A DNA stretch of 26,256 bases from a virus (IMGVR_UViG_3300010391_000167:1-26256); one strand, 5' to 3'. Shown: positions 6,846-14,635, counted from the first letter of the stretch. Notes: generated from the letters alone by a model not told the origin. Program-made: numbers and translations.

Positions 6846-7588
6846 TGACAGAATACAACAAAGAAAATAGTGGGTTCTATACATCGTTTAACAAGGTATG
6901 GGATCCCGGCATTCTCGACTGGGTAGCCATGGAGCAGCCCAGCGTCACCACTGGGGATCTGTTCGTAGCCCTTGATGACGTAGAAGATCTTCTGGGGGAT
7001 ATCAAGGCAAACCAGACGAATGGCACGCAGAACGTGCAGATAGGTCCTGGCGATCCGATAAGCAACATTCCTGTTTTCATGCCATACGACCATCACCAGA
7101 TACACGAAGGTGAAACGTGGCATTGGGATGTAAAGATTGACAATCTTGCGGCAGCGGCAACTTATGATATTGTCTTCACCGTACCTGTCATAACTCCTGG
7201 TGCTGGTGAAAGCATAATAGTAAGATGCCCACATTTTAGATATAGTGCTGAGGCTAATGACTTATGTAGTTTTCTATTCTACGAGGGTCCAACGGTTACT
7301 GGGGCAACGGGTACGGCAAAAACTCCTATTAATCTTGAAAGAAACGGGAGTTATACCCCGAAACTTGCAATTCTTGACCAACCCACAGTAACGGTAGTCG
7401 GTACTTTAATAGATGCTGAGTACACCATAACACCGGCCGTAGGTGTTTCGTCAGGTGGTGGAACCGTGGATGCAGTAAATGAGTTTGTGTTAAAAAGTAA
7501 TACAAAGTATTTATTCAGAGTAACATCGGGGTCTAACGGTTGTGACATTCACGTTGACTTCCATTGGTACGAGGATTTGGGAGTGTAA
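6845..7588 (+). CDS. Putative virion structural protein
   Basis: A 247-residue beta-rich protein with a pattern that recurs in virion proteins of many tailed phages: an early FMPYDHHQIHEGETWHW segment, a central FEGP-like element (FYEGPTVTGATGTA) and a C-terminal LKSNTKYLFRVTSGSNGCDIHVDFHWYED. The fold is probably a jelly-roll or TNF-like trimer, typical of fibre heads or decoration proteins. Start ATG 6845 overlaps the preceding TAA. Bases about 7140-7560 are clearly more AT-rich than flanking genes, suggesting that this C-terminal half was acquired by recombination. The exact virion location is unknown. Confidence 0.7.
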   Translation: MTEYNKENSGFYTSFNKVWDPGILDWVAMEQPSVTTGDLFVALDDVEDLLGDIKANQTNGTQNVQIGPGDPISNIPVFMPYDHHQIHEGETWHWDVKIDNLAAAATYDIVFTVPVITPGAGESIIVRCPHFRYSAEANDLCSFLFYEGPTVTGATGTAKTPINLERNGSYTPKLAILDQPTVTVVGTLIDAEYTITPAVGVSSGGGTVDAVNEFVLKSNTKYLFRVTSGSNGCDIHVDFHWYEDLGV

Positions 7589-7833
7589 TGGCAAGTTACG
7601 TTACAGTGTCAAGGAAGTGGAATAGGCCCAGGATATATCATCAGATAACATTTGATGAGCTTGAGTACAGCATGTCACTCGAGGACTTCTTTGAGGCGCT
7701 GATGATCGAATTGGGCAATCCGGCCACGATAGTGACGAGAAAGCGACTTGAGGAGCGCATGAAGAAGGCCTTTGTGGATATAGCTGATGGAATAAAGGCC
7801 GAGTCTAACAAGACGGCTGGAAAGAAACCATAG
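7588..7833 (+). CDS. Small virion-associated hypothetical protein
   Basis: An 81-residue protein beginning MASYVTVSRKWNRP and containing a short beta segment (RIYHQITFDELEYSMSLEDFF) followed by a helix LEERMKKAFVDIADGIKAE. Paired small genes of this type commonly follow the beta-rich virion gene upstream. The function is unknown; a chaperone or connector is possible. ATG 7588 is in a TAATG overlap with the preceding gene; the frame is open from 7564. It ends with TAG, which shows TAG acts as a stop in this phage. Confidence 0.65.
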   Translation: MASYVTVSRKWNRPRIYHQITFDELEYSMSLEDFFEALMIELGNPATIVTRKRLEERMKKAFVDIADGIKAESNKTAGKKP

Positions 7834-7841
7834 GAGGACGT

Positions 7842-8240
7842 ATGGCTATCGTAAGAAAAGGTGAACTAATGTTGATGTTGGGTGACGATCTGGACACGTT
7901 CACCCAGTTCTTGTTCAGTCCGGAAGGGGCGATGTTTAAATGGCAGTTCGAGCAGGCGGATGGATTTGATCTCGACAGTCCGTTGCTGCTCAAGAAGATC
8001 CAGTCGCTCGTAGAGGCGAAGATTGTCTCTCAGGCGACGGTCGATACTATCATTTCTGGCAACGTTCAGGTGAACCGAGAGTCTGCGCTGCTCAAGAAGT
8101 TCGACATGAGCTCGATCGCGGGAGACTGGCCTGTGTGGGTCGCGGAGAATATCGAGCCCAAAGGGACGCCATTCTCCATCGCCGGAGTGGAGAACACGGT
8201 CATTACCACGGGGAATCTTCCCTTGAAGGAGATCAAATAA
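7842..8240 (+). CDS. Hypothetical protein
   Basis: A 132-residue protein with GGAGG six bases before ATG 7842. The first 70 residues look helical with FLFSPEGAMFKWQFEQADGF. The C-terminal part (about 105-132, WVAENIEPKGTPFSIAGVEN) looks beta-rich. I do not recognise a family. Position between small virion genes suggests a head or tail component or chaperone. It is separated by just one base from the next gene, so it is part of the same operon. Confidence 0.6.
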   Translation: MAIVRKGELMLMLGDDLDTFTQFLFSPEGAMFKWQFEQADGFDLDSPLLLKKIQSLVEAKIVSQATVDTIISGNVQVNRESALLKKFDMSSIAGDWPVWVAENIEPKGTPFSIAGVENTVITTGNLPLKEIK

Positions 8241-8241
8241 C

Positions 8242-8856
8242 ATGGCACAGTCACTCACAAAGACAATACAGTCCGAACTACAGGGCATCACCTCTGTTGC
8301 GGCGAATGCCGCTCCCAGCATATCCGCGGTGAAAGACGTTTCTACGCTGATCTCGGGCCTTATCTGCATAGATTTCGGTCTTGATTCCGCAACCACCCCG
8401 GTGGGGACGGAATTCAAGGTCGATTGTTCTATGGAGGCATCCGGGAATGACGCCTGGAGAACATTGCCGGGCGGCAGGTTCATCACCGGCACGGTGGCGC
8501 CATCAGCGATCACGTCGGATGGAACGGACGCTTCTGGGGCGACAACCATTCCCATCGGAGCGACCACCCCTGCCCTCGGAGATTTGGTTTTCAGGAAGCA
8601 CGGGACTATCGCCTTGTCCGAGTGGTGCCGCGTCGTTGCTATTTCTGCCGGCGTGTCATACGCAATCCAGGACGCCCTGACGAACGACCAGGCGACTACG
8701 GTTCACTATAACAAAGCGGAGTACTTCATGGCCCTGTTCAACTTCGAAGGGGTAAAGCGTATCCGCGTGGTCTGCAACAACAACTATGCGGCATCCTCGG
8801 CTTCGTGTGTATGGCGCTGTGCCTTAATCACGACCGATAACGTTACGGTGGTCTAA
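8242..8856 (+). CDS. Putative virion structural protein
   Basis: A 204-residue, Ala/Thr/Ser-rich, probably all-beta protein. It contains FKVDCSMEASGNDAWRTLPGG and a C-terminal AEYFMALFNFEGVKRIRVVCNNNY segment, which looks like a beta-sandwich repeated strand pattern. It starts at ATG 8242 two bases after the preceding TAA; an upstream AAGGAG (8226-8231) serves as the ribosome site. No known domain is recognised. Composition and context favour a virion surface protein. Confidence 0.6.
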   Translation: MAQSLTKTIQSELQGITSVAANAAPSISAVKDVSTLISGLICIDFGLDSATTPVGTEFKVDCSMEASGNDAWRTLPGGRFITGTVAPSAITSDGTDASGATTIPIGATTPALGDLVFRKHGTIALSEWCRVVAISAGVSYAIQDALTNDQATTVHYNKAEYFMALFNFEGVKRIRVVCNNNYAASSASCVWRCALITTDNVTVV

Positions 8857-10059
8857 TTGTCCAGGATCTCTTCAAGGGGGGCGGTACGTCGCCACCGTTC
8901 CCCCGCCGAGTATTTCGCAGGCCCATACCTGAAACACGCATGGGACTTGCGGGATAATTTGCTTGACTCAGTAGGTGGCAATCACCTGATAGCGGCGGAT
9001 GTGCTGAATGGTCATGGAGATTTTGCTATAGATGCAGATCCATTTTTTGCACTCAATGCAGGTTGGACGATAAGCGGAGGAGTGGCTAATTATAATACGG
9101 GAGGCTCATCAACAAACTTAGCAAAGGCATCAATTTTAGTAGGTGGCAAAACTTATATAATAACTTATACAGTAGTTTCAATTTCAGCCGGTGCTTTTAG
9201 AGCGCAAGCAGGTGGGACGCAAGGAACTTCGAGAACTACGACTGGTACATATACTGAGACATTAGTATGCACAATTACTACGACTCTTGCTATAAATGGA
9301 AGTGTTACTTGCATAGGCTCTATTGATAATCTAACTTGCCGTGAAGTCTACGATGGCAACATAGGCTCAGACGGTGCTACATTCAACGGAGTATCAAATT
9401 GCTTGCAGACTACTCGCTCGATAGACTTAACGGCTTACAATAAAGTCTGCTTGCTGATGGACTTGAAGGTGCTGACGTATGGATTAATAGTAAACCAGGT
9501 AATAATAGAAACATCTGTAAGTCCAGCCACGAATGCAGGGTCTATAAATATATCAATACAGGCTACGGTTGCGAATGACCCATTACAGATATTTGCACTA
9601 GGTAACGTAGGAACTACAAATGCCTATTTTAATTTGCAAACAAACAGTTTGCCTGATAAAAATTTCCATACAATAGCAAGTACTTTTGATTTTTCACTTT
9701 CGACAAGTGAAGTAAATGAATATATAGATGGTCAATTCAAAGTACCATCGTTAAGGTCTGTCAATGCAAATAACACCGGAAATTTCGGAAACTTCCATTT
9801 ATACACTGGCGCAAGAGCCGGGACACTTTTGTTTTCCAACATAGCCGTTAAGAACATGGCATTGATAGCAGGACGTATCCCATCGAGTGAAGAGATAGCG
9901 GCTTATCAGGCGTGGAAGAGTGCTGTTGCCTCACTCGCCAGAATCGTCGTCCTTGACACCTACAGTGGGAAAGCCGGGGATGCTCCGGTGAGGGGTGCGA
10001 TGCCATACGTCGGAAGTACGAACAAACTGTCAAATGATCCAAAGAAAAACATTGGATAG
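8857..10059 (+). CDS. LamG-like virion lectin with nested CBM-like domain
   Basis: A 400-residue protein starting at TTG 8857 directly after the preceding TAA; no good Shine-Dalgarno is seen, so translation is probably coupled. A concanavalin/LamG-like fold starts at about 28 (AWDLRDNLLDSVGGNHL), breaks at about 52, and resumes at about 168 (GSDGATFNGVSNCLQTTRSIDLTAYNKV) to 345. Between the two parts lies a separate domain (52-165) with the GWTISGGVANYN pattern of carbohydrate-binding modules. Bases about 8990-9900 are AT-rich. A glycan-binding role in host attachment is likely. The last 60 residues are a conserved-looking tail, possibly the virion anchor. Confidence 0.65.
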   Translation: MSRISSRGAVRRHRSPAEYFAGPYLKHAWDLRDNLLDSVGGNHLIAADVLNGHGDFAIDADPFFALNAGWTISGGVANYNTGGSSTNLAKASILVGGKTYIITYTVVSISAGAFRAQAGGTQGTSRTTTGTYTETLVCTITTTLAINGSVTCIGSIDNLTCREVYDGNIGSDGATFNGVSNCLQTTRSIDLTAYNKVCLLMDLKVLTYGLIVNQVIIETSVSPATNAGSINISIQATVANDPLQIFALGNVGTTNAYFNLQTNSLPDKNFHTIASTFDFSLSTSEVNEYIDGQFKVPSLRSVNANNTGNFGNFHLYTGARAGTLLFSNIAVKNMALIAGRIPSSEEIAAYQAWKSAVASLARIVVLDTYSGKAGDAPVRGAMPYVGSTNKLSNDPKKNIG

Positions 10060-10067
10060 GAGATCCC

Positions 10068-11114
10068 ATGAGACAATATAAGCCAGGCCAGGCATTCTAC
10101 ACCGAGTTCACGGTCCACAATGAGGCGAATAACCTCGTCAATGCGGACGCCTTGCCGAGTGTGTCGGCGTACAAGAACGGAGTGGTTGACGCAGGGTTCG
10201 TCCTGACTGCCGCAAACATCTCAACCGGCTTCTACAAGATCACCGGCACTATCCCAATCGGGTATGCCGACGATGACCGAGTGGGGATTTACGTCTCATG
10301 CGCTGTCTCCGGTGCTACGAAGGGTGGGATCGTTGACCAGATCACCATTGTAAGCAGCGACATGAGCGACCTGGCGTCCGGGATATCGGTTGTTGGTGCA
10401 TATGTAGACACGGAAATAACGACTATCATCAACGCGCTCACGGCTCTCCAGGCAGACCTCGGGGATCCATCGGCTGATGCGACTACCATCTATGCAAAGA
10501 TACAGGAAGCTATTGCTTTAATAGAAACAACCGGTCACACGGGCTTGAGGGAGCTGACCATACAGCTTTACGAGACCGCCACTACTACTCCGATTGCCGA
10601 TGCAACAATAACGGTGATGAATGCTACTGACGATCTTGCCTTGGCTATTCTCGTGACAAACACGCTCGGCCAGGCGGTATTTGCCGTTGATGACGGGACG
10701 TACAAGCTGAGAATCAGAAAGGCTGGGGTTACGTTCACCGTTCCGGAGACCATGGTGGTCACGGCCGATGCGACAGACCCGAACTACGGCACCCCGATAA
10801 GCACAAATCCTCCCAGCTTGGGAACGTGCCGGGTGTATGACTACCTGTTCCAGCAAGACGGCGTAACCCCCGTTCCCGCCAACAAGGTGCACTCATGGGC
10901 AATGATCCTGGAGCAGCCCACCGGGGCGGATGCCACGTCATTTGCCGGCAAGGTGGCCGGTACCTACTCGGTTGCCACAGGGCTGATTTACTGGGATATC
11001 GTCTATGGCGCCTACGTCCAGTTCTCGATAGAGGCCTTCACCAGCATCAACGAGCGGCATACTATACCGGCATTGGCGTCTGTGCGCATATCGGAAATAG
11101 TCGAACCTGCGTAA
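10068..11114 (+). CDS. Virion protein with CnaB-like domain
   Basis: A 348-residue protein. Residues 1-95 look like an Ig-type sandwich (PGQAFYTEFTVHN, then STGFYKITGTIP). A helical linker (95-160, including ALTALQADLG and IYAKIQEAIALIE) may trimerise. Residues about 163-225 fit a carboxypeptidase-regulatory/CnaB-like domain: TIQLYETATTTPIADATITV, a DGTYKLRIRKAG strand. The C-terminal 100 residues are beta-rich and end in the conserved RISEIVEP. GGATAGGAGA precedes ATG 10068. It is probably a fibre, spike or head-surface component; the arrangement is typical of such proteins but does not say which. Confidence 0.6.
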   Translation: MRQYKPGQAFYTEFTVHNEANNLVNADALPSVSAYKNGVVDAGFVLTAANISTGFYKITGTIPIGYADDDRVGIYVSCAVSGATKGGIVDQITIVSSDMSDLASGISVVGAYVDTEITTIINALTALQADLGDPSADATTIYAKIQEAIALIETTGHTGLRELTIQLYETATTTPIADATITVMNATDDLALAILVTNTLGQAVFAVDDGTYKLRIRKAGVTFTVPETMVVTADATDPNYGTPISTNPPSLGTCRVYDYLFQQDGVTPVPANKVHSWAMILEQPTGADATSFAGKVAGTYSVATGLIYWDIVYGAYVQFSIEAFTSINERHTIPALASVRISEIVEPA

Positions 11115-11122
11115 AAGTAAAG

Positions 11123-11158
11123 AACCCGCTTGACAAGGCCGGGTTGATTGTGTACATT
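11123..11158 (+). promoter_or_regulatory. Candidate promoter before capsid genes
   Basis: TTGACA (11130-11135), a consensus -35, is followed after 17 bases by TACATT (11153-11158), matching four of six -10 bases. The -35 sits in the loop of the inverted repeat AACCCG (11123-11128) / CGGGTT (11140-11145), which could be an operator or a weak terminator. A start near 11165 would give a leader of about 115 bases before the scaffold gene. Confidence 0.45.
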
Positions 11159-11191
11159 CACTTTAAGATTGGACGTATATCCTACTGAATA

Positions 11192-11272
11192 GAGGGCACT
11201 CCCTCCTCAGGGGATCAAGATACTCGGAACACCGCAAGGGCTCCGAAATGGGCGAAGACCTAAAGGCTCGCC
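11192..11272 (+). promoter_or_regulatory. Structured 5' leader of scaffold-capsid operon
   Basis: Three consecutive hairpins can be drawn. GAGGG (11192-11196) pairs with CCCTC (11201-11205) over a four-base loop. TCGGA (11224-11228) pairs with TCCGA (11242-11246) and encloses CC-GCAA-GG, a GNRA tetraloop. GGCGA (11251-11255) pairs with TCGCC (11268-11272) and encloses CC-TAAA-GG. The ATG at 11282 follows with GGGGG as a weak ribosome site. This looks like an RNA element that could control scaffold translation. I do not recognise a named class. Confidence 0.5.
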
Positions 11273-11281
11273 GGGGGTAGT

Positions 11282-12226
11282 ATGGCAATTCCTGAAGCAG
11301 TGCAGAGGCAGTCAGACGCAGCGGATGCAATGATTAAGCAGGCGGCAGGGAATATCTCGCAAGAGCCTCCGACGCCACCCGCGGTGGTAGAGAACCAGGA
11401 ACCGGCACCTCCGGCTCCGCCAGTTTCAACTGAACCGGTTGAACCAGCACCACAACCGGTAGTAGCCCCTGAAAAGGACTACAAGCAGTTGTATGACAAT
11501 CTGGTGTCGCAGCTTGGAGAGCAGCCCTACAAGGTTTTGCAGGGCAAGTATAATGCCGAAGTCCCGAGAATGGCAGCCGAGATCAGAGGATTGAGGGAGC
11601 AAATTGCGAATATGCAAGCGGCTCCTGCCCAACCTTCAGCTCCGGCAACCGGTGAAGCAGTCGCCAAGATGAGAGAGGATTACGGAGAAGATTTCGTAAA
11701 CTCGCTCGTGAGCATAGTCAGAGGGGAGCTCAAGACCGAAATGGCCCCCATGACTGAGAGCGTCAAACGGACGGAAAAGGACATGTACCTTGACCGCCTG
11801 ACGGCGCTGGTACCGAATTGGCAGGTTCTTATGAACGATGCCCAGTTCGGCGCCTTCCTGGATGAGGTAGACCCATTGTCGGGCCGCTCGCTCAGGGATA
11901 TGGCCATAGAGGCCGATGCTTCCGGTGACGCAAATCGTGTAGCCAAGTTCTACCAAAAGTTCATTGACCGCAATCAGACTGGTCAGCCAGCTCAGCCATC
12001 CCCCGCACCCACTCAGGATAGAAGGGAAGCACTCGTTGCACCGGCAGCCCAGAAGGGCCAGCCAGCGGCTCCCGCGAATGCGGGACCTAAAATCTATCAA
12101 GCAAGTGAGATCAAGCGGTTTCACGACGAAGTGTCGCGCGGGGTGTATGCAAACAAGCCGGAAGAGCTCAAAAGGCTCACGGCTGAAATGAACCTCGCCA
12201 TATCACAGGGACGTGTAAGCCGCTGA
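11282..12226 (+). CDS. Capsid scaffolding protein
   Basis: A 314-residue, acidic, helical and Pro/Ala/Gln-rich protein directly before the coat gene, the normal place for scaffold. Residues 30-65 and 115-125 and 230-262 are Pro/Ala-rich linkers. Helical stretches include DYKQLYDNLVSQLG and PRMAAEIRGLREQIANMQ, and a middle part about 135-230 with VPNWQVLMNDAQFGAFLDEVDP and the FYQKFID helix. The C-terminus (IYQASEIKRFHDEVSRGVYANKPEELKRL) is a basic helix-turn-helix likely to bind the coat protein, as in P22. It would direct shell assembly and then leave or be cleaved. It ends 16 bases before the coat start. Confidence 0.85.
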   Translation: MAIPEAVQRQSDAADAMIKQAAGNISQEPPTPPAVVENQEPAPPAPPVSTEPVEPAPQPVVAPEKDYKQLYDNLVSQLGEQPYKVLQGKYNAEVPRMAAEIRGLREQIANMQAAPAQPSAPATGEAVAKMREDYGEDFVNSLVSIVRGELKTEMAPMTESVKRTEKDMYLDRLTALVPNWQVLMNDAQFGAFLDEVDPLSGRSLRDMAIEADASGDANRVAKFYQKFIDRNQTGQPAQPSPAPTQDRREALVAPAAQKGQPAAPANAGPKIYQASEIKRFHDEVSRGVYANKPEELKRLTAEMNLAISQGRVSR

Positions 12227-12242
12227 TTAAGCGGAGGAAGCA

Positions 12243-12392
12243 ATGGCCGTATATCCTATCGCGCCCGGTCATATAGACATGGGCAGCAACAGCACGATGC
12301 AATTTATTCCCGAAATATGGTCGGGAAAAATGCTCGTCAAGTTCTACCTCGCGACGGTGTTCAGCGAGATCAGCAATATCGATTATGAAGGT
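12243..12392 (+). CDS. Major capsid protein, exon 1
   Basis: This exon encodes residues 1-50 of the coat protein, beginning MAVYPIAPGHIDMGSNSTMQ and ending SEISNIDYEG. GGAGGAAG lies before ATG 12243. Continuing the frame past GGT (12390-12392) hits TAG at 12408-12410, so the gene works only if the intron is removed. The six bases before the junction, GAAGGT, pair with the intron guide GCCTTC (12410-12415) and give the U-G pair expected at a group I 5' splice site. The joined protein reads DYEG-EIKAKGDKV across the junction, matching the usual coat motif. Codon usage here is less C-ending than in exon 2. Confidence 0.88.
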
Positions 12393-13263
12393 TATCAAGC
12401 ACTTAGCTAGCCTTCAATAAACCGGGTGAATTGCTGGGAAGCCCAAACCGCAATGCGGTGGGTAATCAGCAGCCAAGCCGATGGAAGGCCAATAGTACAT
12501 CGGAAGGTTCAACGACTAAGGGGTGAGCAGGCCAAGCAATACTCCCCACACGAGCGCCCGGCCCAATTGTTAGAGATTGACAACTTAGGCGACATGCAGT
12601 AATATGGTGGACAGGAGGAGTTCACCATGGTCGCTAAAAGGATGTTCGCCACAGAAGATGAGCTTAGATCGTCATACCAGGAGTTAGGATCTATGCTTAA
12701 GATGGCCGAGAGGTATGGAGTTTCAAAAAAACTCATTCTCGTATATCTTAACAAGTACGGCATAGATCGAAACAAGCCAGTAGGACCAAGCATGTCGGCT
12801 GAAATATCCCGGCTTCATGCCGAGAAAAAGACAGCCAAAGAAGTATCTAAGGAACTTGGACTATCAGTGACATACATCAGGAAGCTGGCTCTGGCTCTTG
12901 GATTAAAATTTGACGACACATATCACACCGGGAAGATAAGGCAAAACGGTTACATCCTTAAGCCTAGACCGGAGCACGAGGCAGCAGATGCCAAGGGATA
13001 TGTTAGAGAGCATCGGTTGGTGATGGAAACCATCATCGGAAGGGCACTACTCAAAGATGAGGTTGTCCATCATAAAAATGGCGAAAAAAGCGATAATCGA
13101 CCAGAAAACCTAGAGCTTATGAAGAAGGGCGACCATGTGTCGCATCATCATAAGGGAAGGAAAAGGCGAGTCGCGCAATCTCTTGCAATAGGTGATGATA
13201 TAGTCTGAGCTCCGGCGTAATCCGGAGAGTCCCAGGATAAAGAGCTTGGGAGATAACAAACTG
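12393..13263 (+). ncRNA. Group I self-splicing intron
   Basis: The 871-base intron interrupts the coat gene. P1 is exon GAAGGU with GCCUUC (12410-12415). Downstream are AATTGCTGGGAAGCCC and AATCAGCAGCCAAGCC, typical P/Q core elements. The R element TTCAACGACTA (12509-12516 region) and S element GATATAGTCT (13197-13206) form P7. A perfect hairpin CTCCGG (13210-13215) / CCGGAG (13222-13227) fits P9, and CCCAGG/CTTGGG follows at 13231-13250. The intron ends with a G at 13263, as group I introns require. The HNH gene lies between the two strands of P7, in the P8 region. The 12393-12626 segment has no other gene. Confidence 0.9.
12627..13208 (+). CDS. HNH homing endonuclease (intron-encoded)
   Basis: A 193-residue protein. 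Residues about 1-90 hold two helix-turn-helix-like segments (LKMAERYGVSKKLILVYLNKYG and KEVSKELGLSVTYIRKLALALG) that would bind DNA. The HNH nuclease lies at about 122-172: YVREHRLVMETIIGR, then EVVHHKNGEKSDNRPENLELM and a final DHVSHH. Candidate catalytic His residues are the HH of EVVHHKNG. AGGAGGAG lies just upstream of ATG 12627. The TGA at 13206-13208 overlaps the 3' strand of intron helix P7. It would cut intronless coat genes and so spread the intron. Its codon use is more AT-rich than the exons. Confidence 0.92.
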   Translation: MVAKRMFATEDELRSSYQELGSMLKMAERYGVSKKLILVYLNKYGIDRNKPVGPSMSAEISRLHAEKKTAKEVSKELGLSVTYIRKLALALGLKFDDTYHTGKIRQNGYILKPRPEHEAADAKGYVREHRLVMETIIGRALLKDEVVHHKNGEKSDNRPENLELMKKGDHVSHHHKGRKRRVAQSLAIGDDIV

Positions 13264-14052
13264 GAAATCAAGGCGAAGGGAGATAAAGTCATCATCCGCA
13301 CCATCCCTGACGTGACCATCCGGTCCTACGTCAAGGGCATGGACCTCAATTACACCGCGCAGGAATCGACCTCCATCAATATGGTCATCGACAAGGGCAA
13401 GTACTTTGCCTTCCCGGTGAACCGCGTTGACCAGGCTCAGGCGGACATCAATTTCTTGGAAAAGTGGTCCTCGGACGCCTCCGAGCAGATGAAGATCGCC
13501 ATCGACAGCGACGTGCTTAACGCCGTCTATGCCGATGCGCACGCCGATAATATCGGCACCACGGCCGGCAAAGTATCCGGAGGCTTCAATCTCGGAACGA
13601 CCGGCAGCCCGGTGACCCTCACCAAGGCGAACATCCTCGACTATATCGTGGATTGCAATACGGTTCTCGACGAGCAGAACGTTCCCGAGACCGATCGCTA
13701 CCTGGTGCTGCCCAACTGGGCATGCAACCTCATCAAGAAGTCGGACCTCAAGGACGCCAGCCTCACCGGCGACAGCGTCTCGGTTCTCCGCAACGGCCGC
13801 ATCGGCCGGATCGACAACTTCACCCTGTACAAGAGCAACAACCTGTCCATGGTGACGGACGGCGTGATGACCTGCAACAACATCATGTTCGGCCACAAGT
13901 CGGCGATCACCTTCGCGACCCAGGTCACCGATATGGAGACCCTGGTGAACCCCAAGGACTTCGGCAAGCTTGTCCGTGGCCTCCAGGTCTACGGCTACAA
14001 GGTCATCAAACCCGAATCCCTCGGTGTCCTCTACGCGCGGAAGGGCTACTAA
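13264..14052 (+). CDS. Major capsid protein, exon 2
   Basis: This exon supplies residues 51-312 of the 312-residue coat protein, starting EIKAKGDKVIIRTIPDVTIRSYVKG. The pattern fits a P22-type coat of the HK97 fold: INMVIDKGKYFAFPVNRVDQAQAD, LDEQNVPETDRYLVLPNW, then LVRGLQVYGYKVIKPESLGVLYARKG at the end. The frame is open a little further upstream (from 13246), but that part is intron. Codons here end mainly in C or G (ATC, GGC, AAC, GAC), as expected for the most abundant virion protein. The following gap to 14109 holds a weak CCGGG/CCCGG hairpin. Confidence 0.9.
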   Translation, partial: EIKAKGDKVIIRTIPDVTIRSYVKGMDLNYTAQESTSINMVIDKGKYFAFPVNRVDQAQADINFLEKWSSDASEQMKIAIDSDVLNAVYADAHADNIGTTAGKVSGGFNLGTTGSPVTLTKANILDYIVDCNTVLDEQNVPETDRYLVLPNWACNLIKKSDLKDASLTGDSVSVLRNGRIGRIDNFTLYKSNNLSMVTDGVMTCNNIMFGHKSAITFATQVTDMETLVNPKDFGKLVRGLQVYGYKVIKPESLGVLYARKGY

Positions 14053-14109
14053 GCGGTTATTCCAGCCCGGGGGAATGGCCCGGCATAACTTAACGAGGAG
14101 GACATAGAG

Positions 14110-14580
14110 ATGTCAACTTTTTACGCACAGACCGGCCTCTCGCTTACCGCCGTATCCACGGGTAAGCCGACCGCCGCAGCCCCGAACAGCTTCGTCAACG
14201 GCAATGCCGTTGTGTTCAAGAAGAGAATCGACCTGAATGACCAGACCTACGTGCAGAACGACGTGGTCCGGTGCATCGATGTTCCGGCAGGCTTCTACTG
14301 CCTGGGCGTGGGTGTGAACGTCGTAACCCTCTGCGCCACCATGACCGACATCGATGTGGGTGACGGCGATACGGTGGACGGCTACCAGGACGCCATTACC
14401 TTCGCCACGGCGGGGCTCAAGGTGTCCGGAAACGGCCTCGGCGCTGGCGCCTATGTTGAAGGTGGCGGCAAGATGTACATCGCGGCCGACACGATCGACA
14501 TCAAGATCAACGATGCTACCCCGACCACGGCCGGCATCGCGGTGTTCGACCTGTGGGCCTTCGGGTTCATGGCCGAGTAG
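14110..14580 (+). CDS. Probable head decoration protein
   Basis: A 156-residue, all-beta protein starting MSTFYAQTGLSLTAVS, with a central FKKRIDLNDQTYVQNDVVRCIDVPAG stretch, DIDVGDGDTVDGYQD and a C-terminal AADTIDIKINDATPTTAGIAVFDLWAFG. Proteins with this DLNDQTY/DIGDGDxxDGY pattern often follow the coat gene in environmental phages. A decoration or minor head role is inferred from position right behind the coat gene. GAGGAGGA lies before ATG 14110. Codons are strongly C-ending like the coat exon 2, implying high expression. It ends in TAG. Confidence 0.65.
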   Translation: MSTFYAQTGLSLTAVSTGKPTAAAPNSFVNGNAVVFKKRIDLNDQTYVQNDVVRCIDVPAGFYCLGVGVNVVTLCATMTDIDVGDGDTVDGYQDAITFATAGLKVSGNGLGAGAYVEGGGKMYIAADTIDIKINDATPTTAGIAVFDLWAFGFMAE

Positions 14581-14593
14581 CGACCAAGAACGA

Positions 14594-14635
14594 CTGCCGG
14601 AGGATGGAGGATGACACTCCGGCAGACCTTTTCCC
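14594..14635 (+). terminator. Intrinsic terminator or attenuator hairpin
   Basis: CTGCCGGAG (14594-14602) and CTCCGGCAG (14617-14625) form a perfect 9-bp stem with a 14-base loop, followed by ACCTTTTCC. The short T run suggests partial termination. It sits between the putative decoration gene and the beta-helix gene and would lower expression downstream of the coat region. Confidence 0.65.

Noticed and set aside
12243-12410. Coat gene as a truncated pseudogene
   Set aside because: The exons join exactly at a group I intron with P1 and P7 elements, so the stop is inside the intron.
13117-13896. Minus-strand frame of 259 codons antisense to coat exon 2
   Set aside because: The Val/Asp/His-rich product reflects the mirror of GC-ending codons. 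It crosses the intron boundary and has no ribosome site.
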